Assembly (NCBI RefSeq): GCF_004959935.1 | Contig: NZ_SMYN01000006.1 | Coordinates: 205,434 to 238,307 of the forward strand | From: Falsirhodobacter xinxiangensis | GTDB lineage: Bacteria; Pseudomonadota; Alphaproteobacteria; Rhodobacterales; Rhodobacteraceae | Direction: 5' to 3' | DNA: 32,874 nt | Part shown: piece by piece, positions 7,611-16,266 of the stretch | Position numbering within the stretch: position 1 is the first letter of the stretch | How the letters are laid out: every line of letters begins with the position of its first letter | Notes under the pieces: generated by a model | Told to the model about the DNA's origin: nothing | What the model saw: the letters and a program-made list of their open reading frames with translations, nothing else | Databases searched by the model: none | Position numbers and translations under genes: made by a program

Positions 7611-8576
7611 TCAGGCAGCTTTGCGGCGACGCGACAGACCTGCGACAGCAATGAGGCCCGTGCCCAGCAGGACGATCCCGGCCGGCAGCGGCACCGGCGC
7701 GGGCGAGGCGACGGCAAACCCGTCCAACGCACCGAAATCCGAAGGCGCGTCACTGATAAGATAGGCGTTCACCCTGCCCAAGGCATCGGCGGTCAGGTCG
7801 ATCTGGTAAAGGCCGGTGGAGAATCCGGTCGACAGCAGCGCCAGCGCCTGATTGTCGCCCTCGGCCAGCGACAGGATGTCGAAGCCACCTGCGCTGGTGA
7901 AGTCGAACGCCTTGCCGTCGACGAACAGGCTGCCGATCGTGGTCAGCGTGCCGGCATTGTTGGCAAGGATCGCCAGCGAGTCCCACTGGCTATCCAGCAC
8001 GAACTGCACGTTCGCCGTCGGATTGGCGACCGCGTTGGTATAGGCATTGGCGAAAACAGACGGGTCGTTGCCCTCGTTCACGTCACCGGCCGCATAGGCC
8101 AGATCCATGATCCCGGCGGCTTCACCTGCAATATTGGGTGGGGTGTTCTTGGGGAAGAAAACGCGGTTCTCGTCCGCGGTGGTGACGATCCGTGCAGCAT
8201 CCAGAACGTTGTTGAAATCAAAGCCGAGCGAGTCGGTCGAGGTCCGCTCGGCAGCGCCCGCAGTAACGACCGCAGTTGCGATGCCCGAGGCGACGTCGAC
8301 CGTATAGACCGTATCATTCACGTCGCTGTATCCATACATGGATCTGTTCGATGGCCGGAACGCCAGAGAGCTTAGCGAAACGCGCGCGCCCGAGGCGTCG
8401 GTGATTGCCTGTCCGGTGGCTATGCCGGGCGTGTTCAGGTCTTGCATGGTCACCAGAGTGGTGCCGTTATTGCCCAGCGCATACCCCGTTGCGCCCGAAG
8501 GGACCGTCGCCGCCGAAGCCGCGCTTGCAACAAATACGGACACTGCACTGCCCAAAAGAGCGGTGTATAGCTTCAT
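7611..8576 (-). CDS. Exported protein with DUF4394-like domain and VPLPA-CTERM sorting signal
   Basis: A 321-aa protein with a Sec signal peptide (MKLYTALLGSAVSVFVASAASA, about residues 1-22). The body has repeated short motifs of the kind LVTMQDLNTPG, YGYSDVNDTVYTVDVASG and GLYQIDLTADALG, like the beta-propeller-like DUF4394 proteins that pair 'time/field' statements with values. It ends with APVPLPAGIVLLGTGLIAVAG and the basic tail RRRKAA, a clear VPLPA-CTERM signal. Such proteins are processed by an exosortase (XrtD-type in Rhodobacterales) and go to the surface or an extracellular matrix; no exosortase gene is in this window. A GGAGA box precedes the ATG by 7 nt. Confidence 0.85.
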   Translation of the reverse strand: MKLYTALLGSAVSVFVASAASAATVPSGATGYALGNNGTTLVTMQDLNTPGIATGQAITDASGARVSLSSLAFRPSNRSMYGYSDVNDTVYTVDVASGIATAVVTAGAAERTSTDSLGFDFNNVLDAARIVTTADENRVFFPKNTPPNIAGEAAGIMDLAYAAGDVNEGNDPSVFANAYTNAVANPTANVQFVLDSQWDSLAILANNAGTLTTIGSLFVDGKAFDFTSAGGFDILSLAEGDNQALALLSTGFSTGLYQIDLTADALGRVNAYLISDAPSDFGALDGFAVASPAPVPLPAGIVLLGTGLIAVAGLSRRRKAA

Positions 8577-8605
8577 GAGGATTTCTCCGATTACTGGTTA
8601 AAGGC

Positions 8606-8630
8606 CGTCAGATCGTACTGCGTTCTGACG
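8606..8630. promoter_or_regulatory. Inverted repeat upstream of the VPLPA-CTERM gene
   Basis: CGTCAGA (8606-8612) and TCTGACG (8624-8630) are exact inverted 7-mers separated by 11 nt, about 30 nt upstream of the start codon at 8576. The spacing suits a dimeric repressor site or a leader hairpin. No binding protein can be named. Confidence 0.35.
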
Positions 8631-8969
8631 CACGAAATTGTAGCTCGGTCAAAGCGTTAAGGAACTTTTATGTTTTTGGACGCAGGTGCATCCAAATCGA
8701 ATTTTGCGGTGTTTAGAGTCGGGTCTTCAGCATGTTGATCGCGTCCCGACCCCTTTGCCAGCCAATCATGACTGCGACACGCCACTGTAGGGGTCGCGCA
8801 AGATGAACGATCTTCATCCCATTCTTCTGCGCGCTCAAGCACGGCGGCATTTCGGGAAGCCCGTTCTTCTCTGGCCCCACCTGCCATCCGACATTGCCGT
8901 GCGTGCGGGCTCGGGCCCCGAAGATCATTGGCATTCTGAATGAGCACAAGACAGACGCAAAGTGTGCTG
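8631..8969. other. Intergenic stretch with no recognisable gene
   Basis: Between the VPLPA-CTERM promoter and the first IS remnant. Short open frames exist on the minus strand (for example 8713-8949), but their translations match nothing I know and they lack convincing ribosome binding sites. It may be degraded mobile DNA like the adjoining region. Confidence 0.4.
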
Positions 8970-9104
8970 ACCTCTGAGGGCACCTTCTATGCTTGGAAGG
9001 CGAAGTATTCCGTGATGACGGCGTCCGGGGCCAAACGGCTGGACGCGGTCACGGATGAGAATTCCGAGCTGAAGCGGTTATTGGCCGATCAGATGCTCGA
9101 CATC
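8970..9104 (+). pseudogene. IS3-family transposase OrfA remnant
   Basis: The translation SEGTFYAWKAKY..., then ..AKRLDAVTDENSELKRLLADQMLD.. matches the conserved middle of IS3/IS911-type OrfA proteins (typically FYAWKAKYGGMEVSDAKRL, ENAKLKRLLAE.MLDNA). The N-terminal helix-turn-helix and everything after MLDI, including OrfB, are missing, and the following frame is meaningless. OrfA normally binds the IS ends. It is an inactive fragment. Confidence 0.8.
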
Positions 9105-9224
9105 CGCCCCTCAGGTTCCAGTTTAGTAGCGCGGGATACAGTCATTTTTTCGCGCGTGGCTTACCCGTGGTCGATCAACCGTTTGGTTATCACGTCCCCT
9201 GCAATTGGTTCTGCTGCGAGGAGG

Positions 9225-9590
9225 TCAGCTCGCAGCTGCGCCTTTCGACTGCACATGGACATTGCCGGGCTCGGTCAGGATGGCCCAGACAATCCGGGCC
9301 ACTGTGCCAGCCTCCCAAGGCGTGGTTTGCGCGGTTGAGATGCAGAAGGCATGATCTCGCGCCGTGGGATCAGCCGCCGCACGTGACGGTTTCCACGCTC
9401 GCTGATGCCCATCAGGGTCTGCTTGCCCCCGATTGAATGCACTGCCGAAACGAATCCCAACCATGCGGCCCAGATCGCGCCTTCTTGAACTGCCGACCGT
9501 CACCTCCGCCAGCAACAAGCGCGGTTGCCGCAATGCCCAGACTGATGACAAGCCCGCTGACAGCCTCGTGTGCGCTGGCCTAGGCCTCCT
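9225..9590 (-). pseudogene. IS110-family transposase C-terminal remnant, frameshifted
   Basis: Pieces of the IS110 C-terminal domain occur in order but in different frames: ATALVAGGGDGRQFKKAR; then AAWLGFVSAVHSIGGKQ with MGISERGNRHVRRLI; then TVARIVWAILTEPG. Intact IS110 transposases have ATALVA..GD..QF....LAAWLG...RQ.S.GGK.RLGGISKRGNRYLR.LL..GAR and a C-terminal ARI.WAVL. At least two frameshifts separate the blocks and the DEDD-type N-terminal catalytic domain is absent, so it is dead. It ends about 15 nt short of the ABC ATPase stop codon. Confidence 0.78.
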
Positions 9591-9607
9591 TCGCGACGAT
9601 GGGCAGG

Positions 9608-11251
9608 TCATCCGCTCGCGGCAGCGATCAGCCCGCGGGTATAGTCGGTCTGCGGTCGCCTCCAAATCGACAGGTGATCGTTCTCTTCGACCACGCGGGC
9701 GTTTCGCATGACGACCACGCGGTCCGAGACGAATTGCACCACCGCAAGATCGTGCGAGATGAACAGGCAGGAAAAGCCAAGCTCCGCCTTCAGGTCCGAC
9801 AACAGGTTCAGGATCGTCGCCTGAACCGAGACGTCCAGCGCCGAGACCGGCTCGTCGCAGATCAAGACCGAAGGCCGCATGACAAGCGCGCGGGCGATCC
9901 CGATACGCTGGCGCTGCCCGCCCGAGAATTCGTGGGGCATCCGGTCTGCGGCGGCGGCGGGCAGCCCGACCTGATCCAGCACTTGCCGCACCTTCTTCGC
10001 GCGTTCCGCCGAGCCAAGGCCGTCATGCACAGCCAGCGGCGTTTCAAGGATATAGCCGACCGAATGGCGAGGGTTCAGCGAGGCATACGGGTCCTGAAAC
10101 ACCATCTGCACCCGCCGGCGCAGATCGCGCAGCGCCGCGCCGCGCGGATGGGTCACGTCCTGCCCGTCCAGCTCGATCCGCCCCGAGGTTGCGGTGACAA
10201 GCTGTGTCAGCGCCCGCGCCAAGGTCGATTTGCCGCTGCCGGATTCCCCGACGAGGCCAAGGGTGCCGCCTTTGGGGATCGCGACCGACACGCCGTCAAG
10301 CGCCGTGACCGGCCCCCGCGCGGTCTTGTAAGTGACGGTCAGATCATGCGTCCGCAGGGCGATCCCGTCATCCGGCACAGCGGCGACGGGCGCCGGGCGC
10401 CGGACCACGCTGAAGGCATAATCGCCCGCATCGCGCGTGACCCGGATCTCCGGCAGACGCGAGCTGCGGTAATGCTGATCCCGATCGAGCCGGAGCGACG
10501 CCGAGACCAGCCCGCGCGTGTAAGGGTGATGGCCGCTGGTGAACAGATCCTTCGCCGCAAGTTCTTCCATATGCTGGCCGTGATGCATGATCACGGCGCG
10601 ATCGGTCCAGCGCGAGACGACAGACAGATCGTGGCTGATCAGCAGCAGGCCCATCCCCAGTTCGCGCCGAAGCTCGTCCAGAAGCGAAAGGATCTGGTGC
10701 TGGATCGTGGCGTCCAGCGCCGTCGTCGGCTCGTCCGCGATCATCAGTTCGGGGCGGGAGGCTATCGCCATGGCAATCATCACGCGCTGGCGCTGTCCGC
10801 CGGAAAATTCATGCGGGAAATCGTCGATCCGGCGGGCGCTGTCCGGCATATGGACCATATCCAGCAGTTCCAGCGCCCGTTTGCGCGCGGCGGGCTTGTC
10901 GATATCCGCGTGCTGGCGGATCGCCTCGACGATCTGCGCGCCGATGCTGTGCACCGGATTGAGCGAGGTCATCGGTTCCTGAAAGATCATCGAGATGCGG
11001 TTGCCGCGCACCCGCCGCATCTGCGGCTCGGACAGCGAAAGCAGGTCGGTCCCGTCCAGAAGCACACGGCCCCGCAGCCTGGCCGCCGGTGGCAGAAGCC
11101 GCATCACCGAAAGGGCGGTCGTGGACTTGCCACAACCGCTTTCACCCACCAGCGCGACGGCCTCGCCCTTTGCCAGCGACAGGTCCAGCCCCGCGACGGC
11201 ATCGTGATCGCCGAAGCGGACGCCAAGGTTTTCGATCTTCAGAAGGGTCAT
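9608..11251 (-). CDS. Peptide-type ABC transporter, fused double ATP-binding protein
   Basis: A 547-aa protein with two complete ABC ATPase domains, like a DppD-DppF fusion. Domain 1 (about residues 1-260) has Walker [10 protein letters not shown] (37-45), signature [12 protein letters not shown] and Walker [13 protein letters not shown]. Domain 2 (about 285-545) has [21 protein letters not shown] and [11 protein letters not shown]. Each has the oligopeptide-transporter C-terminal segment (HPYTRGL and DYTRGLI). It powers uptake through the two permeases encoded just upstream. The ATG at 11249-11251 overlaps the preceding stop (ATGA). It is the last gene of the operon, and its intact C-terminus stops right before IS110 debris. 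Confidence 0.93.
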   Translation of the reverse strand: MTLLKIENLGVRFGDHDAVAGLDLSLAKGEAVALVGESGCGKSTTALSVMRLLPPAARLRGRVLLDGTDLLSLSEPQMRRVRGNRISMIFQEPMTSLNPVHSIGAQIVEAIRQHADIDKPAARKRALELLDMVHMPDSARRIDDFPHEFSGGQRQRVMIAMAIASRPELMIADEPTTALDATIQHQILSLLDELRRELGMGLLLISHDLSVVSRWTDRAVIMHHGQHMEELAAKDLFTSGHHPYTRGLVSASLRLDRDQHYRSSRLPEIRVTRDAGDYAFSVVRRPAPVAAVPDDGIALRTHDLTVTYKTARGPVTALDGVSVAIPKGGTLGLVGESGSGKSTLARALTQLVTATSGRIELDGQDVTHPRGAALRDLRRRVQMVFQDPYASLNPRHSVGYILETPLAVHDGLGSAERAKKVRQVLDQVGLPAAAADRMPHEFSGGQRQRIGIARALVMRPSVLICDEPVSALDVSVQATILNLLSDLKAELGFSCLFISHDLAVVQFVSDRVVVMRNARVVEENDHLSIWRRPQTDYTRGLIAAASG

Positions 11252-12102
11252 GCGCGGAGCCTCGGGTTCAGGATGCGGGTCAGGCGATCGCCCAGGAAGT
11301 TCACCGCAAGGACGGTCAGGATGATCGCGATGCCGGGAATGGCCGACAGATACCATTCGGTGCGGATTTGCGTGCGCCCTGCCCCGATCAGGCTGCCCCA
11401 GGTGACGGTATTCGCATCGCCAAGGTTGAGGAAGGATACCGCGCTTTCGATCAGGATGCCGTTGGCGATCAGCACCGATGTCGCGACGATGAGCGTTGGC
11501 AGCGCGTTGGGCAAAATCTCGATGAACACGATGCGGAACGGGCCGTAGCCAAGCGCGCGGGCCGCCAGCACGAAATCGCGGTGACGCAGGGTGATGAATT
11601 CCGCGCGCGCCAACCGCGCAACCATGGGCCAGGAGGCCAGACCGATTGCGACCACGATCAGCGTCAGCGACGGGTCGCTGATCGCCAGCAGCACGATGAC
11701 CAGCAGCATCGTCGGCATGGTCTGGAAAATCTCGGTCACGCGCATCAGGATCAGGTCGGTCCTGCCGCCAAGATACCCCGCCGCCGCCCCGATCAGCGTG
11801 CCGAAACCGAGGCACAGCGCGGCAGAGGAAATCCCGACCAGCAATGTCGCCCGCGCGCCGTGGAACAGCCCCGCCGTCAGATCGCGCCCGAGCGAGTCCG
11901 TCCCCAGCGGAAACGCAGGATCATCCAGCGGCCAGAGGTAGGGCATCGCGACCATGTCCAGCGGATCACCGGGAAAGAGCCATGGCGCGCTGATCGCCAT
12001 GACCGCAACGGCCAGCAGCACCAGAAGCGGAAGCAGAAGAAACGGATCGCGCAAGGGCCGGCGTTTGGGTCGCGCGCGCAGGGGGTGGTCGATGACCGTC
12101 AT
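11248..12102 (-). CDS. ABC transporter permease, DppC type
   Basis: A 284-aa inner-membrane protein. A cytoplasmic N-terminus (RARPKRRPLRDP) leads into the first helix, followed by the DppC/OppC hallmark FPLGTDSLGRDL and five further helices. The EAA loop reads EFITLRHRDFVLAARALGYG, followed by ILPNALPTLIV, and contacts the ATPase. It forms the translocation channel with the DppB-type partner. It overlaps both neighbours by 4 nt. The cargo cannot be read from the permease; the hydantoinase genes suggest a cyclic amide or a peptide-derived compound. Confidence 0.92.
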   Translation of the reverse strand: MTVIDHPLRARPKRRPLRDPFLLLPLLVLLAVAVMAISAPWLFPGDPLDMVAMPYLWPLDDPAFPLGTDSLGRDLTAGLFHGARATLLVGISSAALCLGFGTLIGAAAGYLGGRTDLILMRVTEIFQTMPTMLLVIVLLAISDPSLTLIVVAIGLASWPMVARLARAEFITLRHRDFVLAARALGYGPFRIVFIEILPNALPTLIVATSVLIANGILIESAVSFLNLGDANTVTWGSLIGAGRTQIRTEWYLSAIPGIAIILTVLAVNFLGDRLTRILNPRLRA

Positions 12103-13055
12103 GCCGAAACCCTCGGATCAAGCCGTGCGACCAGCCAGTCGATCAGGATGTTCGCCGCGATCACCACCACCGATGTCATCAGCAAGATGCCCAGCAGCAC
12201 GCTGATATCGCGCGAGGCAAGCGCCCCCATCGTCAGACGGCCAAGGCCGGGCCAGTTGAACACCGTCTCGACCACGACCGCGCCGCCGACGAGATTGCCG
12301 AAATGCAGCCCCGCCATCGTGACGACCGGGATCAGCGCATTGCGAAGGCCATGGCGGAATTGCAGGCGCAGGGGATGCAGCCCTTTGGCCCGGGCGGTGC
12401 GGATGAAGTCCTGGTGCAGCACCTCCAGCATGGCGGCACGGGTCAGGCGGGCATAGATGGCAACGAAGAAGGCTGCCAGCGCCGAAGCCGGAAGGATCAG
12501 GTGATGAAGCCGATCCGCCACCAGTGCCCAGCCGGTCAGGTCGGCGCCGATGGTCTCGGCTCCGCCCAGCGGGAACAGGTTCAGCTTGGCCGAAAACACC
12601 ACGATCGCCATCAACCCGACCCAGAAGCTGGGCGCGGAATAGAGGAACAGCACCCCTGCCGAAAGCGTGCGGTCCTGCCAGCGGTCCGCAAAGACCGCCA
12701 TCGCCCAGCCTGCCGCGACCCCGATCACCAACGCGATGGTGAACGCTGTGGCCGCCAGCAGCAGCGTGGCGGGCAAGCGGTCCACGATTACATCAAAGAC
12801 CGGCGCGCCATAGCTGATGGAATGCCCGAAATCCAATGTGAACACCCCCGCGGCATAGCGCGCAAGCTGCACGCCCAGCGGATCGTCAAGCCCATATGCC
12901 GACCGCATCGCCGCCACCGTTTCCGCCGATGCTCCGCCGGATATGCCCGCCAGCGCGTCCACCGCGTCGCCGGGCATCAGGTGCAGCATCAGAAAGCTGA
13001 CGATCACGACCCCCACCATCGTCGGGATCGCGTGAAGGGCAGCGCGCCGGATCAT
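12099..13055 (-). CDS. ABC transporter permease, DppB type
   Basis: A 318-aa inner-membrane protein with the N-terminal helix and periplasmic loop usual for DppB (VSFLMLHLMPGDAVDAL, then YGLDDPLGVQLARY, then LDFGHSI) and about six helices. The EAA loop is LTRAAMLEVLHQDFIRTARAKG, then FRHGLRNALIPVVTMAG, and the C-terminus is DWLVARLDPRV, all typical of this family. It pairs with the DppC-type subunit. The start ATG overlaps the stop of the binding-protein gene and its stop overlaps the next start, both by 4 nt. Confidence 0.92.
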   Translation of the reverse strand: MIRRAALHAIPTMVGVVIVSFLMLHLMPGDAVDALAGISGGASAETVAAMRSAYGLDDPLGVQLARYAAGVFTLDFGHSISYGAPVFDVIVDRLPATLLLAATAFTIALVIGVAAGWAMAVFADRWQDRTLSAGVLFLYSAPSFWVGLMAIVVFSAKLNLFPLGGAETIGADLTGWALVADRLHHLILPASALAAFFVAIYARLTRAAMLEVLHQDFIRTARAKGLHPLRLQFRHGLRNALIPVVTMAGLHFGNLVGGAVVVETVFNWPGLGRLTMGALASRDISVLLGILLMTSVVVIAANILIDWLVARLDPRVSA

Positions 13056-14614
13056 GCGCGCACGGCCAGACGGCGCAGCGATCCGTCATAGGCCCCTTCG
13101 GCCCCGGAGGTGTGCCCCTCGATCCGGGTGTTGGCGATGGTCAGCCATGTCGGTGCGACAAGAGGGAAGTTCGGCACGTCGCGCGCGACGATGCGCTGGA
13201 CCTCGTGCCACGCCTCAATCCGGGCGGCGCGGTCGGTGCTGGTCGCGGCGGCTTCCAGCAGCGCGTCCACTTCGGGGTTCTGGTATCCGGTGCCGTTCGA
13301 GAATGCGACGCCCTTGATGATGTTCTTGGACCAATACAGCCGCTGAACCCCCACCTGTGGGTCGAACAGGTTGGAGATCGAGGCGAGGTGCAGTTGATAC
13401 GCCTGATCGCCATAGATGCGGGCGATCAGGGTGCCCATGTCCTGCCCGCGCAGCTCCAGCGCGATGCCCGCGCGGGACAGCGAGGCGCGCAGGAACTCGC
13501 CCACCAGTCGCTGATCCTCGCTGGTGTAGTCCAGCGTCAGGGTCACGCCGTCCGGATGCCCCGCCTCGGCCAGAAGGGCCTTTGCCGCGCCCAAATCCAG
13601 CGCATAGGGGCTGGGATCGGCCAGATGGAAGTCCTTGTGATAGGGAACCACGGCGGAGGCCGAGGGCGTCGCGCGGCCATAGAAGACGATCTTGGCCAGC
13701 GCCTCGCGGTCGATGGAATGGGCGATGGCTTGGCGCACGCGCAGGTCCGACAGGATCGGATCGCGCAGGTTCGCCTCGACGATGGTGATATTGGGCGGAG
13801 AATAGGTGTAGCCCTGCGGCTCCAGCACGATATGCTCCAAATCCTCCAGCCCCTCCAGATCGCGGAAGGGAACGGGGGTGCGCACGCCGATATCGACGTC
13901 GCCCGTTTCGAACGCAATGGTGCGGGCCGCGGCATCGGTGATGAAGCGCACCACCAGCCGGTCCACGCGCGGCAGGTCGGCGTCCCAATAGTTCGGATTG
14001 CGGTCGAAGATCAGGTGGCTGCCGCGCACCCATTCCTTGAAGACATAGGGACCGGTGCCGATGGGCGCGGTGTTGTTGGGATGGGTCAGCGGGTCCGCAT
14101 CCTCGGCGTAAAGATGCTTCGGCACGATGGGGGACTCGCCCGATGACAGCGCGGTCAGCAGGAACGGCGTCGGCTTTTCCAGCCGCAGGATGACGGTATG
14201 CGGGTCCGGCGCCTCGAACGCGGTGATATGCGCGAAGGTGGAACGGTTGCGCGGGTGCAGGCGCTTCATCGTCTCCAGCGAGAATGTCACGTCATCGGCG
14301 GTGAAATCATTCCCGTCATGCCATTTGACGCCCTGCCGCAACCTGAAGGTATAGGTCAACCCGTCCTCGGCCACATCCCATTCGGCGGCCAGAAGCGGGC
14401 GCGGGGTCAGGTCGTGATCGAATTCCAGCAGCCCTTCGGTGGTCTTGGCCGACCAGATCGTGCTGGAGGTGTTGACGAACGCCAGAAGCACCGGCGTTTC
14501 GGTGGCCGCGACGGCTGTGACGGTGCCGCCACCCCCCGCCGCCAGCGCGATGCGCGGCAGAAGGGCGGTCAGCGGAAGTCCGGCGAGTCCGGCAAGAAGG
14601 TCGCGTCTTTTCAT
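13052..14614 (-). CDS. ABC transporter solute-binding protein, peptide/nickel class (SBP_bac_5)
   Basis: A 520-aa periplasmic binding protein. The N-terminus MKRRDLLAGLAGLPLTALLPRIALA is a signal peptide of Tat-like character (RRDLLAG). Family landmarks follow: TTEGLLEFDHDLTPRPLLA, FRLRQGVKWHDG, FTADDVTFSL, the PIGTGPYVFKEW stretch, FDRNPNYWD, and later RQAIAHSIDREAL. These fit DppA/OppA-type proteins that capture peptides or other organic solutes for the adjoining permeases. It lies between hyuB and the first permease with 4-nt overlaps on both sides, an unusual place for a binding protein that is normally made in excess. Ligand not determinable by eye. Confidence 0.92.
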   Translation of the reverse strand: MKRRDLLAGLAGLPLTALLPRIALAAGGGGTVTAVAATETPVLLAFVNTSSTIWSAKTTEGLLEFDHDLTPRPLLAAEWDVAEDGLTYTFRLRQGVKWHDGNDFTADDVTFSLETMKRLHPRNRSTFAHITAFEAPDPHTVILRLEKPTPFLLTALSSGESPIVPKHLYAEDADPLTHPNNTAPIGTGPYVFKEWVRGSHLIFDRNPNYWDADLPRVDRLVVRFITDAAARTIAFETGDVDIGVRTPVPFRDLEGLEDLEHIVLEPQGYTYSPPNITIVEANLRDPILSDLRVRQAIAHSIDREALAKIVFYGRATPSASAVVPYHKDFHLADPSPYALDLGAAKALLAEAGHPDGVTLTLDYTSEDQRLVGEFLRASLSRAGIALELRGQDMGTLIARIYGDQAYQLHLASISNLFDPQVGVQRLYWSKNIIKGVAFSNGTGYQNPEVDALLEAAATSTDRAARIEAWHEVQRIVARDVPNFPLVAPTWLTIANTRIEGHTSGAEGAYDGSLRRLAVRA

Positions 14615-16266
14615 GGCTCGTATCCATAGATGTCCCGTGCCGCCTGGGCCGAGATGAGTTCGTTTTCCAGATCGCGGCGCACGGCAGCGCGGTCGCGCTC
14701 TCGCGGATCGCCCATGCCCCCGCCGCCGGGCGATTGCAGGACCAGCCGTTCGCCGGGCGCGATGTCGTGAAGCTGCTTCACCGTCAGATCGCGGGTCGCG
14801 GCCCGAACGCTGCCCAAGGCTCCGTCATGCCCGCCCGCTGCCCCGCGCGGTGGAAAGCGCAGCCGTTCGAGGTTGTTGCCGAAGATGAACGTCTCGGGGA
14901 TGCCGTTCTCGATCTCGATGATCTGGCCAAGGCCGCCGCGATGCTGACCGGGGCCGCCGCTGTCCTGCCGGTATTCCTTGCGCCAGACGGTGACGGTGGA
15001 CATGCTCTCGAAAATCTCGACCGAGCCCCCGCGCACACCGCTGGGAAAGCCGGTGGCCGACAGCCCGTCGCGGAAGGGCAACGCGCCCATGCCGCCGGTG
15101 GTGACGACGCCGACCCGGAACTCATCACCGAAGACCGGCGGGCTGGTGCGGGGGCCGCGGGCGTTGATGTTCCACAGAACGCCCGCCCCTTCGGCCGGGA
15201 TGCGGTCCGGGATCGCCTGACGCAGGCAGCCGAAGATCAGGTCGGGCAGCATCAACCCCATCTGCGCGCGCGAGATCACCGCCGCAGGCTTAAGCGCGTT
15301 CAGGATCGACCCTTCGGGCGCAAAGGCCGTGCGCGGCGCAAGCGATCCGGCATTGTTCGGGATGTCCTTGATGACCGCGACGCCAAGGGCATAGCTGGTA
15401 TAGGCCAGCGTATAGCAGAACGGCACGTTGAAGTTCCGCTTCGTCATCGGGGCCGAGCCGGAGTAATCGACATGGATGCCGTCATCGGCGATGGTCAGCG
15501 CCGCCTTCAGCACGATCGGCTCGTCCATGCCATCCAACGCGATCTCGGACCGCCACGTGCCCTTGGGAAGCGCCGCGATCTTCTTCAGCACGCCTTGGCG
15601 CGAGGTTTCGATGATGTGTTCCGCCAGCTCGTCCAGCTCGGTCAGGCTGAACTCCTCCATCATCTCGCGCAGGCGGCGGCAGGCGATTTCGTTGCAGTTC
15701 AGCAGGGAATAGACGTCGCCGATGGTTTCGACCGGCTGACGCGTATTGGCGCGGATCACGGCCATCAGCGTCTCGTCCACCACGCCTTCGCGGACAAGGC
15801 GCACGATGGGCAGATACAGCCCCTCCATGAACACGTCGGTCGAGGAGGTCCAGTCCGCCATCCCGCCGATGTCCAGCACATGGCTGTTGCAGGCGGCGAA
15901 CCCGATCAGGCGGTCCCCGGCGAAGCAGGGTGTCGTGACCGAGATATCGTTGGTGTGCCCGGTGCCCATCCACGGATCGTTATGAATGAATACATCCCCG
16001 GGTTTCATCGTGTGCAGCGGGTGATGCGCGATGACATGTCCGACCGCCAGCGCCATGGAGTTGATGTGACCCGGTGTGCCGGTCACGGCTTGCGCCAGCA
16101 TCCGCCCCTGCGCGTCGAACACGCCCGCCGCAAGATCGCCGGATTCGCGCACGATGGTGGAAAAGGCGGTGCGCTGCAGAACCTGCGCCTGTTCCTCGAC
16201 AACGGCCAGTAGGCGGTTCCACATGATCTGGCGGTCGATCAGTCCGATCTTGCCGTGAAATGTCAT
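14611..16266 (-). CDS. hyuB: Hydantoinase B / oxoprolinase family protein, beta subunit
   Basis: A 551-aa protein of the HydantoinaseB/5-oxoprolinase C-terminal family. Recognised blocks: IMWNRLLAVVEEQAQVLQRTAFS and IVRESGDLAAGVFDAQGRML at the N-terminus; PGDVFIHNDPWMGTGHTNDI (about residues 90-110); the GDVYSLLNCNEIACRRL block; and the glycine-rich C-terminal LQSPGGGGMGDPRERD. With HyuA it performs ATP-dependent opening of cyclic amides such as N-methylhydantoin or 5-oxoproline; acetone carboxylase subunits are related. The ATG at 16264-16266 overlaps the hyuA stop by 4 nt; a longer in-frame extension runs antiparallel to nothing meaningful inside hyuA. The exact substrate is unknown. Confidence 0.9.
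   Translation of the reverse strand: MTFHGKIGLIDRQIMWNRLLAVVEEQAQVLQRTAFSTIVRESGDLAAGVFDAQGRMLAQAVTGTPGHINSMALAVGHVIAHHPLHTMKPGDVFIHNDPWMGTGHTNDISVTTPCFAGDRLIGFAACNSHVLDIGGMADWTSSTDVFMEGLYLPIVRLVREGVVDETLMAVIRANTRQPVETIGDVYSLLNCNEIACRRLREMMEEFSLTELDELAEHIIETSRQGVLKKIAALPKGTWRSEIALDGMDEPIVLKAALTIADDGIHVDYSGSAPMTKRNFNVPFCYTLAYTSYALGVAVIKDIPNNAGSLAPRTAFAPEGSILNALKPAAVISRAQMGLMLPDLIFGCLRQAIPDRIPAEGAGVLWNINARGPRTSPPVFGDEFRVGVVTTGGMGALPFRDGLSATGFPSGVRGGSVEIFESMSTVTVWRKEYRQDSGGPGQHRGGLGQIIEIENGIPETFIFGNNLERLRFPPRGAAGGHDGALGSVRAATRDLTVKQLHDIAPGERLVLQSPGGGGMGDPRERDRAAVRRDLENELISAQAARDIYGYEP

Noticed and set aside
8713-8949. Minus-strand short frame near the IS fragments as a transposase piece
   Set aside because: The translation does not show any transposase motif I can name.
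9599-11548. A 649-codon plus-strand open frame opposite the ABC ATPase
   Set aside because: Antisense to two complete ABC domains; composition is typical of a shadow frame.
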